The notes below the pieces were generated by a model. The model made no database searches. It saw only the letters and a program-made list of their open reading frames with translations, and was not told where the DNA came from. A stretch of 64,000 bases of DNA, from NCBI RefSeq assembly GCF_964656455.1, contig NC_135716.1:106052389-106116388 (forward strand). The letters run 5' to 3'. Source of the DNA: Halichoerus grypus (lineage: Eukaryota; Chordata; Mammalia; Carnivora; Phocidae). Of the stretch, positions 1-10,500 are shown one piece after another (the stretch's first letter is position 1; every line of letters begins with the position of its first letter). The position numbers were made by a program, and so were the translations under genes.

Positions 1-71
1 CACGGCTCCCACCCCATAGATCTAATGATTCAGGGAAATGCAAAGTGGTTTGTGCTTATTAAAAATAAGCA

Positions 72-283
72 GGGCGCCTGGGTGTTTCAGTCAGTTGAGC
101 GTCAGACTCTTGATTCTGGCTCAGGTCGTGATCTCAGGGTTGTGGGATGGAGCCCTGAGTTGGGCTCCATATTCAGCATGGAATCTGCTTGTCCCTCTCC
201 CTCTGCTCCTCCTCTTCTCCCTCTCTCTCTCTCTCTCTCTCTCTCAAATAAATAAGTCAATAAAATCTTTAGAAAAAGAAACA
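72..283 (+). mobile_element. Carnivore tRNA-Lys SINE, older subfamily
   Basis: Head 'gggcgcctgggtg', then 'actcttgattctggctcagg' and 'gatctcagggttgtgg', a long (CT)n tract and an 'aaataaat...taaaatcttt' tail. The 'ctcttgatt' and 'ctcagggttgtg' variants mark an older Can-SINE subfamily. Confidence 0.9.
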
Positions 284-310
284 AAAGCCTGGAGTTCTTA
301 AATAGGGAAG

Positions 311-715
311 ACAGTTTAGGGGAGTAGTTAAGAAAGAGCACAGACCGGGCGCCTGGGTGGCTCAGTTGGTTAAGCGACTGCCTTTGGCTCAGGTCATGAT
401 CCTGGAGTCCCAGGGTCGAGTCCCTCATCGGGCTCCCTGCTCGTCAGGGAGTCTGCTTCTCCCTCTGACCCTCCTCCCTCTCATGCTCTCTGTCTCTCAT
501 TCTCTCTCTCTCAAATAAATAAATAAAATCTTTAAAAAAAAAAAAAAAGAGCACAGACCTTTGGTGTGAATCACACTAATTGTCACGTGAGGTTGTACAA
601 GCTATTTGACTTCTCCAAGCCTTACTTTCTTATCTGTAAAAATGTAATAATTATTTTGGTCTCATAATATCAAGTAAAGGCTAATCACATGTAAAGTGTT
701 GGACACAGAATCTAT
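311..715 (+). mobile_element. MIR SINE interrupted by the SINE at 347-545
   Basis: 'agtagttaag...agcacagacc' joins across the inserted SINE to 'tttggtgtgaatcacac', followed by 'cttctccaagccttactttc', 'ttatctgtaaaa' and 'aagtgttggacacag'. These follow the MIR order from tRNA-like head to core. It is strongly diverged. Confidence 0.65.
347..545 (+). mobile_element. Carnivore tRNA-Lys SINE inserted in a MIR
   Basis: A complete element with a 14 bp perfect target-site duplication aaagagcacagacc (333-346 and 546-559). It carries the 'tgcctttggctcagg', 'tcctggagtcccaggg' and 'ctctgaccctcctccc' variants. The target sequence belongs to a MIR whose halves rejoin across the insertion. Confidence 0.95.
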
Positions 716-1859
716 CAAAAAATATTCACTGTTACTATATAATCAAATAGGATTTTTCATCCCCTTTGTTTCTTTTTCCTGAAAGAGCCCTGTGATCTGG
801 TAGCCCTTGGTTTTACTCACGATTCACAACGGGGAAAAAATGAATTTTTATAGCTTACAAATTTATTAGGCAACCATGTTTTCACGTATCAAATATAAAG
901 TATTATAAACACATCATCTCAGAATCAATACCAAATCGTTACCCAAGTTCTCTTTCAGATTCATCTGTGGCCACAGGTTTCTGGAAGGCTTAGAAATACA
1001 GCAACAATGGAGCTTCAAAGTCAGTGTGCCGATGAGGGCAGTCACCCATGAGTATTTGGAATTGGTGAGATAGCTTTTTCTACGTCCCCCTTTACACCCT
1101 TCTTTTTTTTTCCTTTCAGGCGAGCTGAATTTAAAGGACTGGGATCCATGTGCCCAGTTGATAACGGCTCCTGAAAGCTCAATGTAGCAGTTAAGTCCAG
1201 GGAAATGAGGTAGTAAGAGGAAAGTTTGAGAATCACTGAATCAATTTAATGTCAAGCGTCTCTTTGCTCTTTCTTTGTACTAGAACCAGAGGAAGGTATG
1301 TTGCAATAGTATATAAATAAATTATTTTCCTCTTATTTATTTTAAAAGATCTTTTGATGAATGAGTTATTAAGTTAATGAAGGTAAGGAAAGTGGAACGA
1401 ATTTATTCTTCTCTATACGTTTTGTTTGGACATGCTGCAAAATGAATGGCTCTCAGCCTTCAGAAGGAGTGTTCTTCCCACACAGTGTGCCTCTTCTACA
1501 GCCCTGCCGAAGGTGACACCAAACACAATTAGCCTCTCAGTTGGGCTTTGCATTTTTCTGATCTTCTAACAACTGGGTGTCAGATATCTCAATGTATAAC
1601 CACCCACGCACAACAAGATCATACATTAGATTCTTTGTTATCTACTTTTATGAAAGATTTCTGAAAGCTAAAAGGAATAAATTAACTTTGCCAAATCTGT
1701 GATAAAGTTTCTTTTTCTGATTGTTAATGGTATTTCTATGGCTGTACAGTTAATCCCCATCAAGGACAAGATATTTACATTATCCTAAAAGGAGGACCCT
1801 GAAAGTTACATGGCATACATAGGCGGGGGGCAAGCTGCTAAATAGTAATTAGAGCAAAT
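716..1859. other. No gene or clear repeat recognised
   Basis: AT-rich unique-looking DNA with no sustained open frame, splice-bounded exon or repeat that I can name. Confidence 0.4.
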
Positions 1860-1916
1860 CTTTCCTAATGTAATGTATATGTGCTGCCGAAGCGAGCACT
1901 TTCCTAATGTAATGTA
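1860..1916. repeat. 18 bp target-site duplication around the U6 fragment
   Basis: The sequence ctttcctaatgtaatgta occurs at 1860-1877 and again at 1899-1916, separated by 21 bp of U6-derived DNA. The length and identity fit a LINE-1-mediated target-site duplication. Confidence 0.8.
1875..1899 (-). pseudogene. U6 snRNA 5'-end fragment (nt 1-25) inserted with direct repeats
   Basis: Read on the minus strand, 1899 to 1875 equals the first 25 nucleotides of U6 snRNA without mismatch, starting GTGCTCGCTTCGGCAGC. It sits between two copies of an 18 bp direct repeat, ctttcctaatgtaatgta (1860-1877 and 1899-1916). The newly added DNA is therefore about 21 bp, and the outer U6 bases overlap the repeats. 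This looks like a truncated retro-insertion of U6. It lacks the U6 promoter, the rest of the RNA and any poly(A), so it is not a gene. Confidence 0.85.
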
Positions 1917-2194
1917 AACATAAATCAAGGACGCAAAATCAAATATAACACTTTTACTTAAATTTCTCAGATGTTAATGATCTTACACCTAAGTTTTCCT
2001 CCAGGTGGGTAGTTAAGTGTTAACATTCCTGTGTTCATAGTTTGTAGAGATGTGTGGTCTGGTGGAATGTTTGTGAGCAGAGATGATGTTTATCTTTTTC
2101 ACCATTAACTTCACAAATAGATATTCAAAAGATACTTGTTTATTACTGAATGAAACATTATATAAACAAACAAACACAAAATACTGACACTCAG

Positions 2195-2290
2195 AAAAAG
2201 TTAGTAGATATGCCCAAGGTCACACAGACAATAAATGATTGATTCAAATCCATGTCTTAACCGCAGAGTCCTCACTCTTAACCATTAATT
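2195..2290 (-). mobile_element. MIR fragment
   Basis: 'tgcccaaggtcacacagaca', 'gattcaaatccatgtctt' and 'cagagtcctcactcttaacc' are the reverse complement of the MIR head and core. Confidence 0.7.
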
Positions 2291-2662
2291 AAGAGAGATT
2301 TGGTTCTCTTATCTGCATACCTAGATGGTGAGGACTCCTGAGGTTTTGATCATAGTCAGCCCACTAGGTGATCAATACCTAATAATTGGTGATAAATGTG
2401 TTGATCAGTATCCTTAAGATTGTCAAGCAAATTAATATCTGGGTAGTACCAGGCCTTAGAGAGAAATAGTTGCTGTAAGTTCAAGGAGAAAAACGAGTAT
2501 TGGCATTTATTTCTTGAGTTATGTAAATATGTGAGAACATTTTTGAGAATTTCTTTATTATAAGGAAAATCTTAAAAACTCCCAGGGACCTAGTAGCTCA
2601 AGCTGGCCCATGTGCTGAGACTAAGTTTCCCTGTAAGACAACAATGTACAAAGTGAGCAAAG

Positions 2663-2688
2663 ATGGATGGATGGATAGATAGATAGAT

Positions 2689-2731
<43 letters not shown>

Positions 2732-2757
2732 GATAGATAGATAGATGGACAGATAGA
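2663..2757. repeat. (GATG)n/(GATA)n microsatellite
   Basis: Three GATG/GATA units pass into a long GATA run with two single-unit interruptions (gatgata). It abuts the start of an L1 3' end, at the place where other L1 copies read 'gatgaatggataaagaag', so it probably expanded from that L1 sequence. Confidence 0.95.
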
Positions 2758-3268
2758 TATGTAATGGAATATTATTCAGCCTTACAAAAGAAGGATATCC
2801 TGCCATTTGTGACAAAATGAACGAAGCTGACAGAGAAAGAAAACTACTGCATGGTATCACTTATATGTGGAATCTAAAAACAACAACAATAACAACAACA
2901 AAACCAAACTTATAGAAATAGTAGAAAAGTTGCCAGGGGTGGGAGGTGGGGGAAATAGGGGGAGGTTGGTAAAAAGGTACAAACTTTCAGTTCTAAGGTG
3001 AGTAAGGTCTGAGAATATAATGTATACATGATGGCTGGTTGATAACATTGTATTGCATACTTGAAATTTGCTAAGAGAGAACTTACACTTTCTCATCAAA
3101 AGACAAAGGAAGGAGTAACTATGTAGGGTGATGGATGTGTTAATTAACTCAATGAAGGGAATCTTTCACAATGTATGCATATATCAAGTCATCACATTGT
3201 GCACTTCAAATATCTTACAATTTTGTCAATTATACCTCAATAAAGATTTTTAAAAAAACAATTAAATA
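2758..3268 (+). mobile_element. L1 3' end (5'-truncated)
   Basis: 'atggaatattattcagcc', 'gccatttgtgacaaaatgaa' and 'tcacttatatgtggaatcta' are the ORF2-end/3' UTR landmarks of carnivore L1. It ends 'caattatacctcaataaaga' and an A-rich tail near 3242-3275. No open frame remains. Confidence 0.85.
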
Positions 3269-3275
3269 AATAAAC

Positions 3276-3836
3276 CTAGCTATCAACTGCCATGGAAGGA
3301 AAAAGGGAAGAGTGACTTGGAGATAATAGATTAATCAAATTTGGGGTAATATTAAGGTCAGTCTTAAAGGATGAGTAGAAGTTTGAAAGGCAGGAGGGAA
3401 GAATTTATCAGTATAAAAAAAAATGAACAAAATTACAGAGGCATGAACATGTACTAAGTGCTTGGCTTGGAGAATGCCAGGCAAGTTCGTGATTGGAATT
3501 TAGAGTGGGCAGGGAGAAAAGCATGAATGATCATACAGACCAGCCGTCTTCATAGCCTAGGGCTGCAGATGAAAAATTTTCAAGAGCTAATCTGGCACGG
3601 GTAATCTTTTTAGTAACCAATTTCTAGATACTTAACTCCTAAATATAGTCCTTTCTAAAACTATGTGAGAATGTCTCTGTTTTCTAAGTCATGCCTTATT
3701 TTCTTTCTTATCTTCCCTTTTCCAGTAGACTTTCTTCCACTTTACAAAAGAGAGGTCCTTCTCTTACACAACTTGAATTTTACTATGCCTAATTGCCGAG
3801 GGGTAAAAGACACTGGTCACTAAACAGACAATTTAT

Positions 3837-3838
<2 letters not shown>
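3276..3838. other. No gene recognised
   Basis: AT-rich DNA without a recognisable repeat or exon. Confidence 0.35.

Positions 3839-3878
<40 letters not shown>
3839..3878. repeat. (GT)n microsatellite
   Basis: About 20 uninterrupted GT dinucleotides. Confidence 0.97.
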
Positions 3879-3881
<3 letters not shown>

Positions 3882-4364
3882 TTAAAATTCTGTATTCTTA
3901 TCAATGCTGGGAATTTGGGCTAAGGTAGGATTATTTAATTTTTGTTTAATGACTTTATTTATCCATCTCAGAAGATCAGAAAATAATGCATTGCTCCAGT
4001 GAGCAATGAATGTCTTTCATGAGCAAAGCTAAGAGTCCATATAAGAAATGCTGAGGGTTGTGACGGTTTATTTTATCCAAATGAAAAGGTAGCAGCAAGC
4101 CTGATCTATTTATTTATGTATGCACCCATCTTCCCATGTATCACTTATCTCTCCATGTAACTATCTCAAAATTCAGAAGGGAAATGATTGTCATGAAAAT
4201 ATGAATGTATACATTTCTTTGAATTGAAAAATAAAGACAGACTTTGGGTTATATGCCAGGCATTTTCCACAAATTGAATAATCTAAGTCTATAAATCCAA
4301 AGTTTTGACAAAAAATATTTAAAATACCTATTGACAAGAAATATATTTAAAATACCTAAGATTA

Positions 4365-4566
4365 GGGGCACCTGGGTGGCTCAGTCTGTTAAGCATCTGA
4401 CTCTTGATTTCGGCTCAGGTCATGATCTCAGGGTTGTGAGATCAAGCCCCCCTGTAGGGCTCCACACTCAGTGGGGAGTCTGCTGGAGATTCTCTCTCTC
4501 CCTCTCCCTTACCCTCTGCCTCACCACCTCTCTCTCTTTCTAACATAAATAAATAAATCTTTCTAA
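4365..4566 (+). mobile_element. Carnivore SINE, older subfamily
   Basis: 'ggggcacctgggtggctcag', 'gactcttgatttcggctcag', 'gatctcagggttgtgagatc', CT-rich tail and 'ataaataaataaatctt'. An imperfect flanking repeat (cctaagatta / cctaatatta) is compatible with an old target-site duplication. Confidence 0.92.
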
Positions 4567-4829
4567 AACATGCCTAATATTAAAGCACTTTATCAAAACA
4601 TATTGTAATGGCAAAGGTTTACTAAAATTAGCAATATTAAAATTTTCCCAAACCTTTGTTCTGTAGAACAAGGTGCCTCTATGTGAAAGAATAAAGGAAG
4701 TAGTAATTGTCATTGAATAAGTTTCGGTAAAATCTTTCTATACTTCCCAGAAGCTGAAAAGCAAACTGTATGACAAATACACAGACAGCAGCTAAGTATG
4801 TCACCTAGAAAGAGAGAAAACCTGCCATG

Positions 4830-5180
4830 AGAAGTGTGGTCAGCAGGTATCCTCCAGCCCCCACATACAGGGATCCACTGTGATGTTCACGGGGAGGTCA
4901 TGCTTTCCGCAGGCTGCTCACAGCCAATGACTGAGCCTGGTAAGGGGACTAGAGCCAGGCCATTTCTGCCAATGCAGGACTCTTTTATAGTCATCTTTGC
5001 TCTGGGGCTCCATCCTGGCCCCAGGACTTTCTCAGGGCTGTGCTACATCCTGAGGTCCTTCCAACTGAGACCCAGTTTCCTTTCCTTCCACCTCCCCTTT
5101 CTCAGGTTCAGGTCTGCAGTGCAGGCTGAAGCCTTTCCTTTCTCTGCTCCTCTCCCCCTTTATCTCTTACAAGTATATCC
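4830..5180. other. GC-richer unassigned segment, possible old LTR
   Basis: This stretch is clearly richer in G and C than its surroundings and is pyrimidine-rich on the plus strand. A 117-codon open frame crosses it, but the composition is low-complexity and I see no domain, splice pattern or homologue. It may be a decayed LTR. I do not call it a gene. Confidence 0.3.
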
Positions 5181-5395
5181 TACCTGAATCTTTGACATTT
5201 TTCATTTTGTCTTAGAGTCTGCCTCATTATCAGATACTCTCTAATACTAGGGTATGAAATCCTATCTGACTCTTCACTTTCAAAAAAAAATTGAGAAAGA
5301 TCTAATCAAATGGTCCGGTGCTAATAAAGAAAAACAAATTTTGATAATAAACCGAGGAGTGGGCTAAATGGAATAAGAGTAATCTCATTCCCTTG

Positions 5396-5581
5396 GGGGC
5401 ACGTGGGTGGCTTAGTCTGTTAAGCGTCTGCCTTCGGTTCAGGTCATGATCCCGGGATCCTGGGATTGAGCCCCAGGTTAGGCTCCTTGTTCGGCGGGGA
5501 GTCTGCTTCCCCCTCTCCCTCTGTGCTCTCTCTCTTGCCCTCTCTATCTCAAGCAAAATAAATAAAATGTTAAAAATAAAA
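5396..5581 (+). mobile_element. Carnivore SINE with target-site duplication
   Basis: Head 'gggggcacgtgggtggctta' and body 'gcgtctgccttcggttcagg', tail 'aaataaaatgtt'. Flanking repeat aagagtaatctcattccc at 5375-5392 and 5582-5599, differing only by one added c just after it. Confidence 0.94.
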
Positions 5582-5756
5582 AAGAGTAATCTCATTCCCC
5601 TTGTTTAAGATTGATTCAGGAATTCAGGCTTAGGCAAAATGTTGTACAACAAAACGTCACTGGGATTGGTTCAAGATGGGAATAAATTCCAATTTGGAGA
5701 AATGAGACACAAGGAAAAGTTTATTGGTTATTATGGAAAAGAGTTTTCCTATTCTT

Positions 5757-5953
5757 TTTTAAAGATTTATTTATTTATTTGAGAGAGAGGGAGAGAGAGC
5801 AAGTGGGGGGAGAGGCAGAGGGAGAGAGAATCTCAAGCAGAATCCCCGCTGAGTGGGAGCCCGACACGGGGCTGGATCCTAGGACCTTGAGATCATGACC
5901 TGAGCCAAAATCAAGAGTCAGACACTTCACTGACTGAGCCACCCAGGCACCCT
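5757..5953 (-). mobile_element. Carnivore SINE (reverse), older subfamily
   Basis: 'aaagatttatttatttattt' with a GA-rich tract, then 'gatcatgacctgagccaaaa', 'atcaagagtcagacacttc' and 'ctgagccacccaggcacc' is a Can-SINE read backwards. A 16 bp perfect duplication gagttttcctattctt flanks it (5741-5756, 5954-5969). Confidence 0.95.
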
Positions 5954-6222
5954 GAGTTTTCCTATTCTTAAAAACAGAACCATTAGAAGACAGTTTCTAG
6001 CTTCCTCTGGATATTGTGTAGGTGAATGTGAACCAAAAGCCTTCATTTTCATGCTGTGAGGCAAGCAGGCAGACGACAGGCCAACAAGACAAGGGACAAG
6101 AGTCTACAGAGAGACAGAGGCAGGGAGGCCTGATTAAGCTGATCCTAAACCACTTTCTCCTTCTGGACCTCCTAGTTAAGTGAGGATACATTCCTCCTTG
6201 CTTAAAACTAGTAAAGTCGATT

Positions 6223-6280
6223 TCCTACTTCTGATAGCCAAATAGATCCTACTTCTGATATCCAAATAGATCCTACTTCT
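6223..6280. repeat. 24 bp tandem repeat, about 2.4 copies
   Basis: The unit tcctacttctgata(g/t)ccaaataga occurs at 6223-6246 and 6247-6270, followed by the first ten bases of a third copy. The two full copies differ at one base. Confidence 0.9.
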
Positions 6281-6619
6281 TTGTGTTAGCTTTCCATTCC
6301 TCTGCTTACATAGGAACCTGTCCAGTGTCCAACATGGGCCAGTACTCTTCCGCATAGAGAGGATCCTGTCCTTCATACCTCGGCTGATCTCCTGGAATTG
6401 GCATGCAGTAATTCCTCTGATGAAGCCTCCAGCTTCTAATACTTCCTCTGTGGAATGGGACCAATTTGGATGTGGATACCAGCCTGAATCAAGTCCGAAT
6501 TGCTGGATTTTCTGCTACTGAGTTCATTTCTCCAGCTACATCTCTCTCCAGCCTCTATAACTTCCCCATCAGCCAATCCTGAGACTGATGCACGCATTAA
6601 TTGAGATTTATTCATTATT

Positions 6620-6785
6620 TATGAATGGTGCCTGTCTCCTCATTAGACTTTTAGCTTACTGAGGGCAGGTTAGGTTTATTTCATTTGCCATATTGCTTAT
6701 GACAACAGATGAAGGTGTCTGGCACCTATTAGCAGTGGAATATTTATGGAATTAGTGAATTACTGCATAAATGGATGCATATATG
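6620..6785 (+). mobile_element. L2 LINE 3' end
   Basis: 'tgcctgtctcctcattagac', 'ctgagggcaggttaggttta' and 'aggtgtctggcacctattag' follow the L2 3' UTR order ('gcagggatcttgtc... gcctggcacatagtag'). Confidence 0.6.
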
Positions 6786-7714
6786 ATGATATTTGAATGC
6801 AAAGTGTTTCAAAAGATTTTAGAATCTCAGATTGTTCAAATAAACCACTTAAAAGCAATAATAATTTAATTTTAACATCAGTAATCATAATACTTCAAGT
6901 AGGAAGAGAAAATCTTTTATGCATAATTATCAAATGCCTCATTTAACCAGCTCTGATTAGCTATTTAAATTACATGTTCTGGGATGATTTCTCTTAAAAT
7001 GAGAAAGCATTGTTCTTCTGATCTTATCAAAAGATCACCCTAACTGTCATGTTTTAGAAAAAAAATACAAACAAGCTCTTCAATCTCCATGACTTTACAA
7101 TAAGAGAAATATAAACAGGAACTGTGGAAGTTCAATTTTTCCCTCTCCGACATATGCAATTATAGCCTTAAAGGATTACACATGCAAACGTGGCAGCAAG
7201 CACACACAAATAGTTGTCCATTTTAAAGGATCTCATTGTTCAATAACCTTATGAACATCAACATAAATACACTTTCAAACCTGGAGGAATAGTAATACAT
7301 GAGGAAAGGGAGGAAGATAAGCAGTAGTACCCATGCAGTTGGCTTCCAGCTCCAATGATTTTTAATTCATATGTCTTTCCACTAATTACTCTATAATTCA
7401 CACACCACACAAGCATACACACACACACCCATGTACATAAATATGAACTTAAATATGTATATATATCTATTTATATTCACACCTATGCATCACATTCTGA
7501 ATCTTTTCTACTGTAATATACCTTAGCAGCTATGACCATTAGCTTGCCTTATCTCAGGATATCCTAAATTCATGGATGGACTGTAAGTTTTAAGTATTTG
7601 GGGATAACCAGGGGGAGCTGATGTAAAATTTAATACTTTTTTTTTTAAGAAAGTAGTCAAAGTCAGCTGTGTATAATTTATTCTTGTACTTCCCAGCCAT
7701 GTAGATCTTGGCAG
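6786..7714. other. No gene recognised
   Basis: AT-rich; it holds only a short CA-rich stretch near 7398-7430. No exon or clear repeat seen. Confidence 0.35.
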
Positions 7715-7790
7715 ATTAATTCCCCCTTTCCACAGATGGGAAATTGGGGCCTAGAATACTTAACTAGCAAGCTCAGAATTTTAAATGCTA
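7715..7790 (-). mobile_element. MIR fragment
   Basis: 'cccctttccacagatgggaa' and 'attggggcctagaatactta' resemble the reverse complement of the MIR core. Confidence 0.45.
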
Positions 7791-8214
7791 AATGCCTTTT
7801 TTTCTTTTTTACAGTATGCTCAGAATTTAATTCTACCTCTAACAATCTAAGAGTTTATCTAAAGCCATTATTAGACACACAAGAACATTATTTCTACATT
7901 TATAAGCTAGATGTCAGAATTGGGTTGCCAGAAAGAATGTTTCCAGATAACTTTTATTTCTTTCTGAATTTAGGTTGCTCATGGATCACACTGCTATAAC
8001 CCTACATCTGGTTAAAAAAACAGAGAGCTAGAAATTGGGAATGTTGGCTTGATTAGTAGAACACTTGTGGGTTGGTCAGTGCCTAATAGTTGCATGTTTC
8101 TATTTTAGATTATGTAGCAGTGAAATTGATTTTCCCATTTAGGAAGAAGCCTATGCTGTAAGATGGATCTCTCTGGAAAATAATTATATCCTCCTACGCC
8201 CCTTTTATTTTTTA

Positions 8215-8385
8215 TGCTTAACCTGTGCCCTGAGTATATACTGACCTTTCTTTACATACATTATTTTATGCAATGCGATATTAATTAGGTATTATTATTA
8301 GTCTTTCTATAGAACAGGTAAAGGAAATTAATTTTCCTAAGGTCACAGAACTGTAAGTAATAGAGCCAGACCAAAGTATGACTCG
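8215..8385 (-). mobile_element. MIR SINE
   Basis: 'tattattattagtctttcta', 'aacaggtaaaggaaattaat', 'cctaaggtcacagaactgta' and 'atagagccagaccaaagtat' are in reverse MIR order. Confidence 0.65.
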
Positions 8386-8483
8386 AAGCCTCAGAGGATT
8401 TTATATACATCATGTAATACATTCTCACAGTGTGCACCTTTCCAGTAATGATATAACCTTGGCAATTAAAAATGTAGTCTTTG

Positions 8484-8625
8484 GACTGGAAGCATCAATA
8501 TCCCCTCTGAGCTTGTTAGAAATACAGAACCCCAGACCCCATTCAGACCCACTGAATCAGAATCTGCCTGTTGACAAGATCCCCAGGTGATTCTAACGTA
8601 CATTAAATTTTGAGAAGCAGTGGTA
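8484..8625 (+). mobile_element. hAT-Charlie fossil, MER5A-like
   Basis: 'gagcttgttagaaatacaga', 'ccactgaatcagaatctgcc' and 'atccccaggtgattctaacg' with the terminal 'ttttgagaagcagtgg' match the MER5-type non-autonomous hAT pattern. The left terminus is missing or too diverged. Confidence 0.7.
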
Positions 8626-8654
8626 TAGGACACAAGGACATTGAGAGGAGACCT

Positions 8655-8850
8655 GGGTTATCCTTGTTTCATTATTTCCTAACTTGATCATAATGGATAA
8701 ATTAATTTTTCTAAGATCCAGTCTGCCCCTGAACAATAGAGATCATAGTACCTCTGGATCTGAATTGGTAGGAATGAGAAAATGCAAGGAAATCATAACC
8801 AAGCTTGCCTGACAAATAAAAGGGACTTAATAACTGGTAACTATTATTAA
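8655..8850 (+). mobile_element. MIR SINE
   Basis: 'gagacctgggttatccttg', 'cttgatcataatggataaat', 'tgcctgacaaataaaaggga' and 'cttaataactggtaactatt' follow the MIR order. Diverged. Confidence 0.5.
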
Positions 8851-9245
8851 AAAGCTCTTAAAATTGCACTTAATTTATGCTTCTGATAGGTTTGGAATAC
8901 CTGAAAAGATCATACCTCTTCTTTTAATATAATTAATCATATAGTGGGACAATATATTGGAATACCAATCAAAATGTCTCCTTCTATTGTACTATTTAGC
9001 ATCTTCTCAACTTCACTTAGACTGTGGAAGCACTAACGGCCACAAGAATGAGATTATACAGTCGGCCAGCAAAGAAAACTCTGAGTGCACAAGCGTAGGC
9101 CCTGAGGGGCTTAAGGCAGAAACAATAGACTTAAACGAACAGAGTCAGATTGATCAAGTAGGATGGAGCAGAGCATAGATTCTGGGCTTTTGGATTTCAC
9201 CAACTAGTGAAATTTTTAAAAAAATAAGCGAAGACAAAGTGATGG

Positions 9246-9693
9246 TGTATTAGTCAGGGTTCTCCAGAGAAACAGAACCAATACGTGTGTACGTGTGTGT
9301 ATGGAGAGAAAGAGAGAGAGAGACACACAGAGGGAGAGTGTATTATTATAAGGAACTGGCTCATACATTATGGAAGCTGATAAGTCCCAATCTGCAGTTG
9401 GCAAACTGGAGACCCAGGAAGACTCAATGTTTCAGTTTGAATACAAAGGCATGAAAAAAGCCAATATCCCAGTTTGAAGACAGCCAGGCAGCAGGAGTTC
9501 TTCTCTTAGTTTTGCTATTCTATCTAGGCAGTCAACTGATTGGATGAGGACCAACTTACTTTAAGGAGGGCAATCTGCTTAACTCAGTCTATGGATTTAG
9601 GCATTAATCTGATCAAAAACACTTTCATGGAAACACCTAGAATAATATCTGACCAACTATCTGGGCACCCTGTGGTCCAGTTCAGTTGACAAA
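9246..9693. mobile_element. Old mammalian interspersed repeat, family not named
   Basis: It begins 'tgtattagtcagggttctcc' and ends 'ctgggcaccctgtggtccag...cagttgac'. I recognise both ends as a widely dispersed mammalian repeat but cannot name the family safely. A GA/GT-rich stretch near 9285-9340 lies inside it. Confidence 0.6.
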
Positions 9694-10094
9694 GAAATAA
9701 AGGATTACAGATAAACTTTTATTTTACCAAGTTAAGGGCATTGCATTACCAATACCTCATAAAAGAAGAGGCACATTCATGACTTTAACAAAGACCCTGT
9801 TTCTAAACAATTCATAAACTAAATTAGGACTGTAGAAAACTACAGTGCATTGCCCTTAATTGTCTGATTTTAATGTGACCCAAAGAAAACTCTTCCAGGA
9901 TGGAATGAGTCAGAAAATTGTGGTTTGGAGACTATGGGGAGAGAGCCTGCAAGGGAGTAAAATATTAAGGGGGGAATGCTGCTAAAATCCAGGAATGATG
10001 TGACAAAGACCTGATTTTCTGTTAATGAGAGTATGAAAGGAGTGATGAAAATTGTTAACCTTAAAAATAAAACTGCCAGTATTTTACCAGGAAA

Positions 10095-10500
10095 AAAAAA
10101 AAAGATTTATTCAGGAATAGCAGAGAATTACACTCTGGAACAAACAAGCTACTGCAAAACCATAGAGCAGTCTGGAGAACAAAGGAGAGGAACACTCTTT
10201 TATGGAGGAAAAGGGGGAAGTTGGGAAGGCTATTATAAACAAAAAGGCTTTTGAAGTAAACTGGGAGTTCAAAGGATAGTGGCTTTTCATTGGCTGAGTT
10301 ATGGCAGTCTCTCATTGGCTGGGCTGTTGCCTGGTTGAGCAGAGAAACCTTTCTTCCTCCTGCTGGAACAGTAACATCGTAACTAAAGCACTATCTACTT
10401 GCAAGGTATGTCTCTTCCTGTTGGGTCTGCAGTTGATGACAAGTTGTAGGGCATGAAAGCTACCCCTTCTGGTCCCCAGACTTCATCTTAAATGAGGTTT
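10095..10500 (-). mobile_element. Probable solo LTR (reverse orientation)
   Basis: 'gatttattcaggaatagcag' contains a minus-strand AATAAA. It continues with 'cagtctggagaacaaagga', 'tctcattggctgggctgttg' and 'aggtatgtctcttcctgttg'. The layout (poly(A) signal near one end, CCAAT-like attggctg boxes) looks like an endogenous-retrovirus LTR. No internal viral region accompanies it. Confidence 0.45.

Noticed and set aside
347..420. tRNA-like head with A and B box features as a tRNA gene
   Set aside because: It is the tRNA-Lys-derived head of a carnivore SINE, as for the other SINEs listed. No functional tRNA fold with intact acceptor stem.
102..428. 108-codon minus-strand frame rich in Arg/Glu repeats
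   Set aside because: It spans two SINE copies; the (RE)n stretch is the complement of the SINE CT tract.
2663..2757. Regularly spaced repeats as a possible CRISPR-like array
   Set aside because: It is a simple GATA microsatellite in mammalian DNA with no spacers.
4834..5187. 117-codon plus-strand frame
   Set aside because: It has low-complexity, pyrimidine-driven composition, no domain, no exon borders, and sits in a stretch more like an old LTR.
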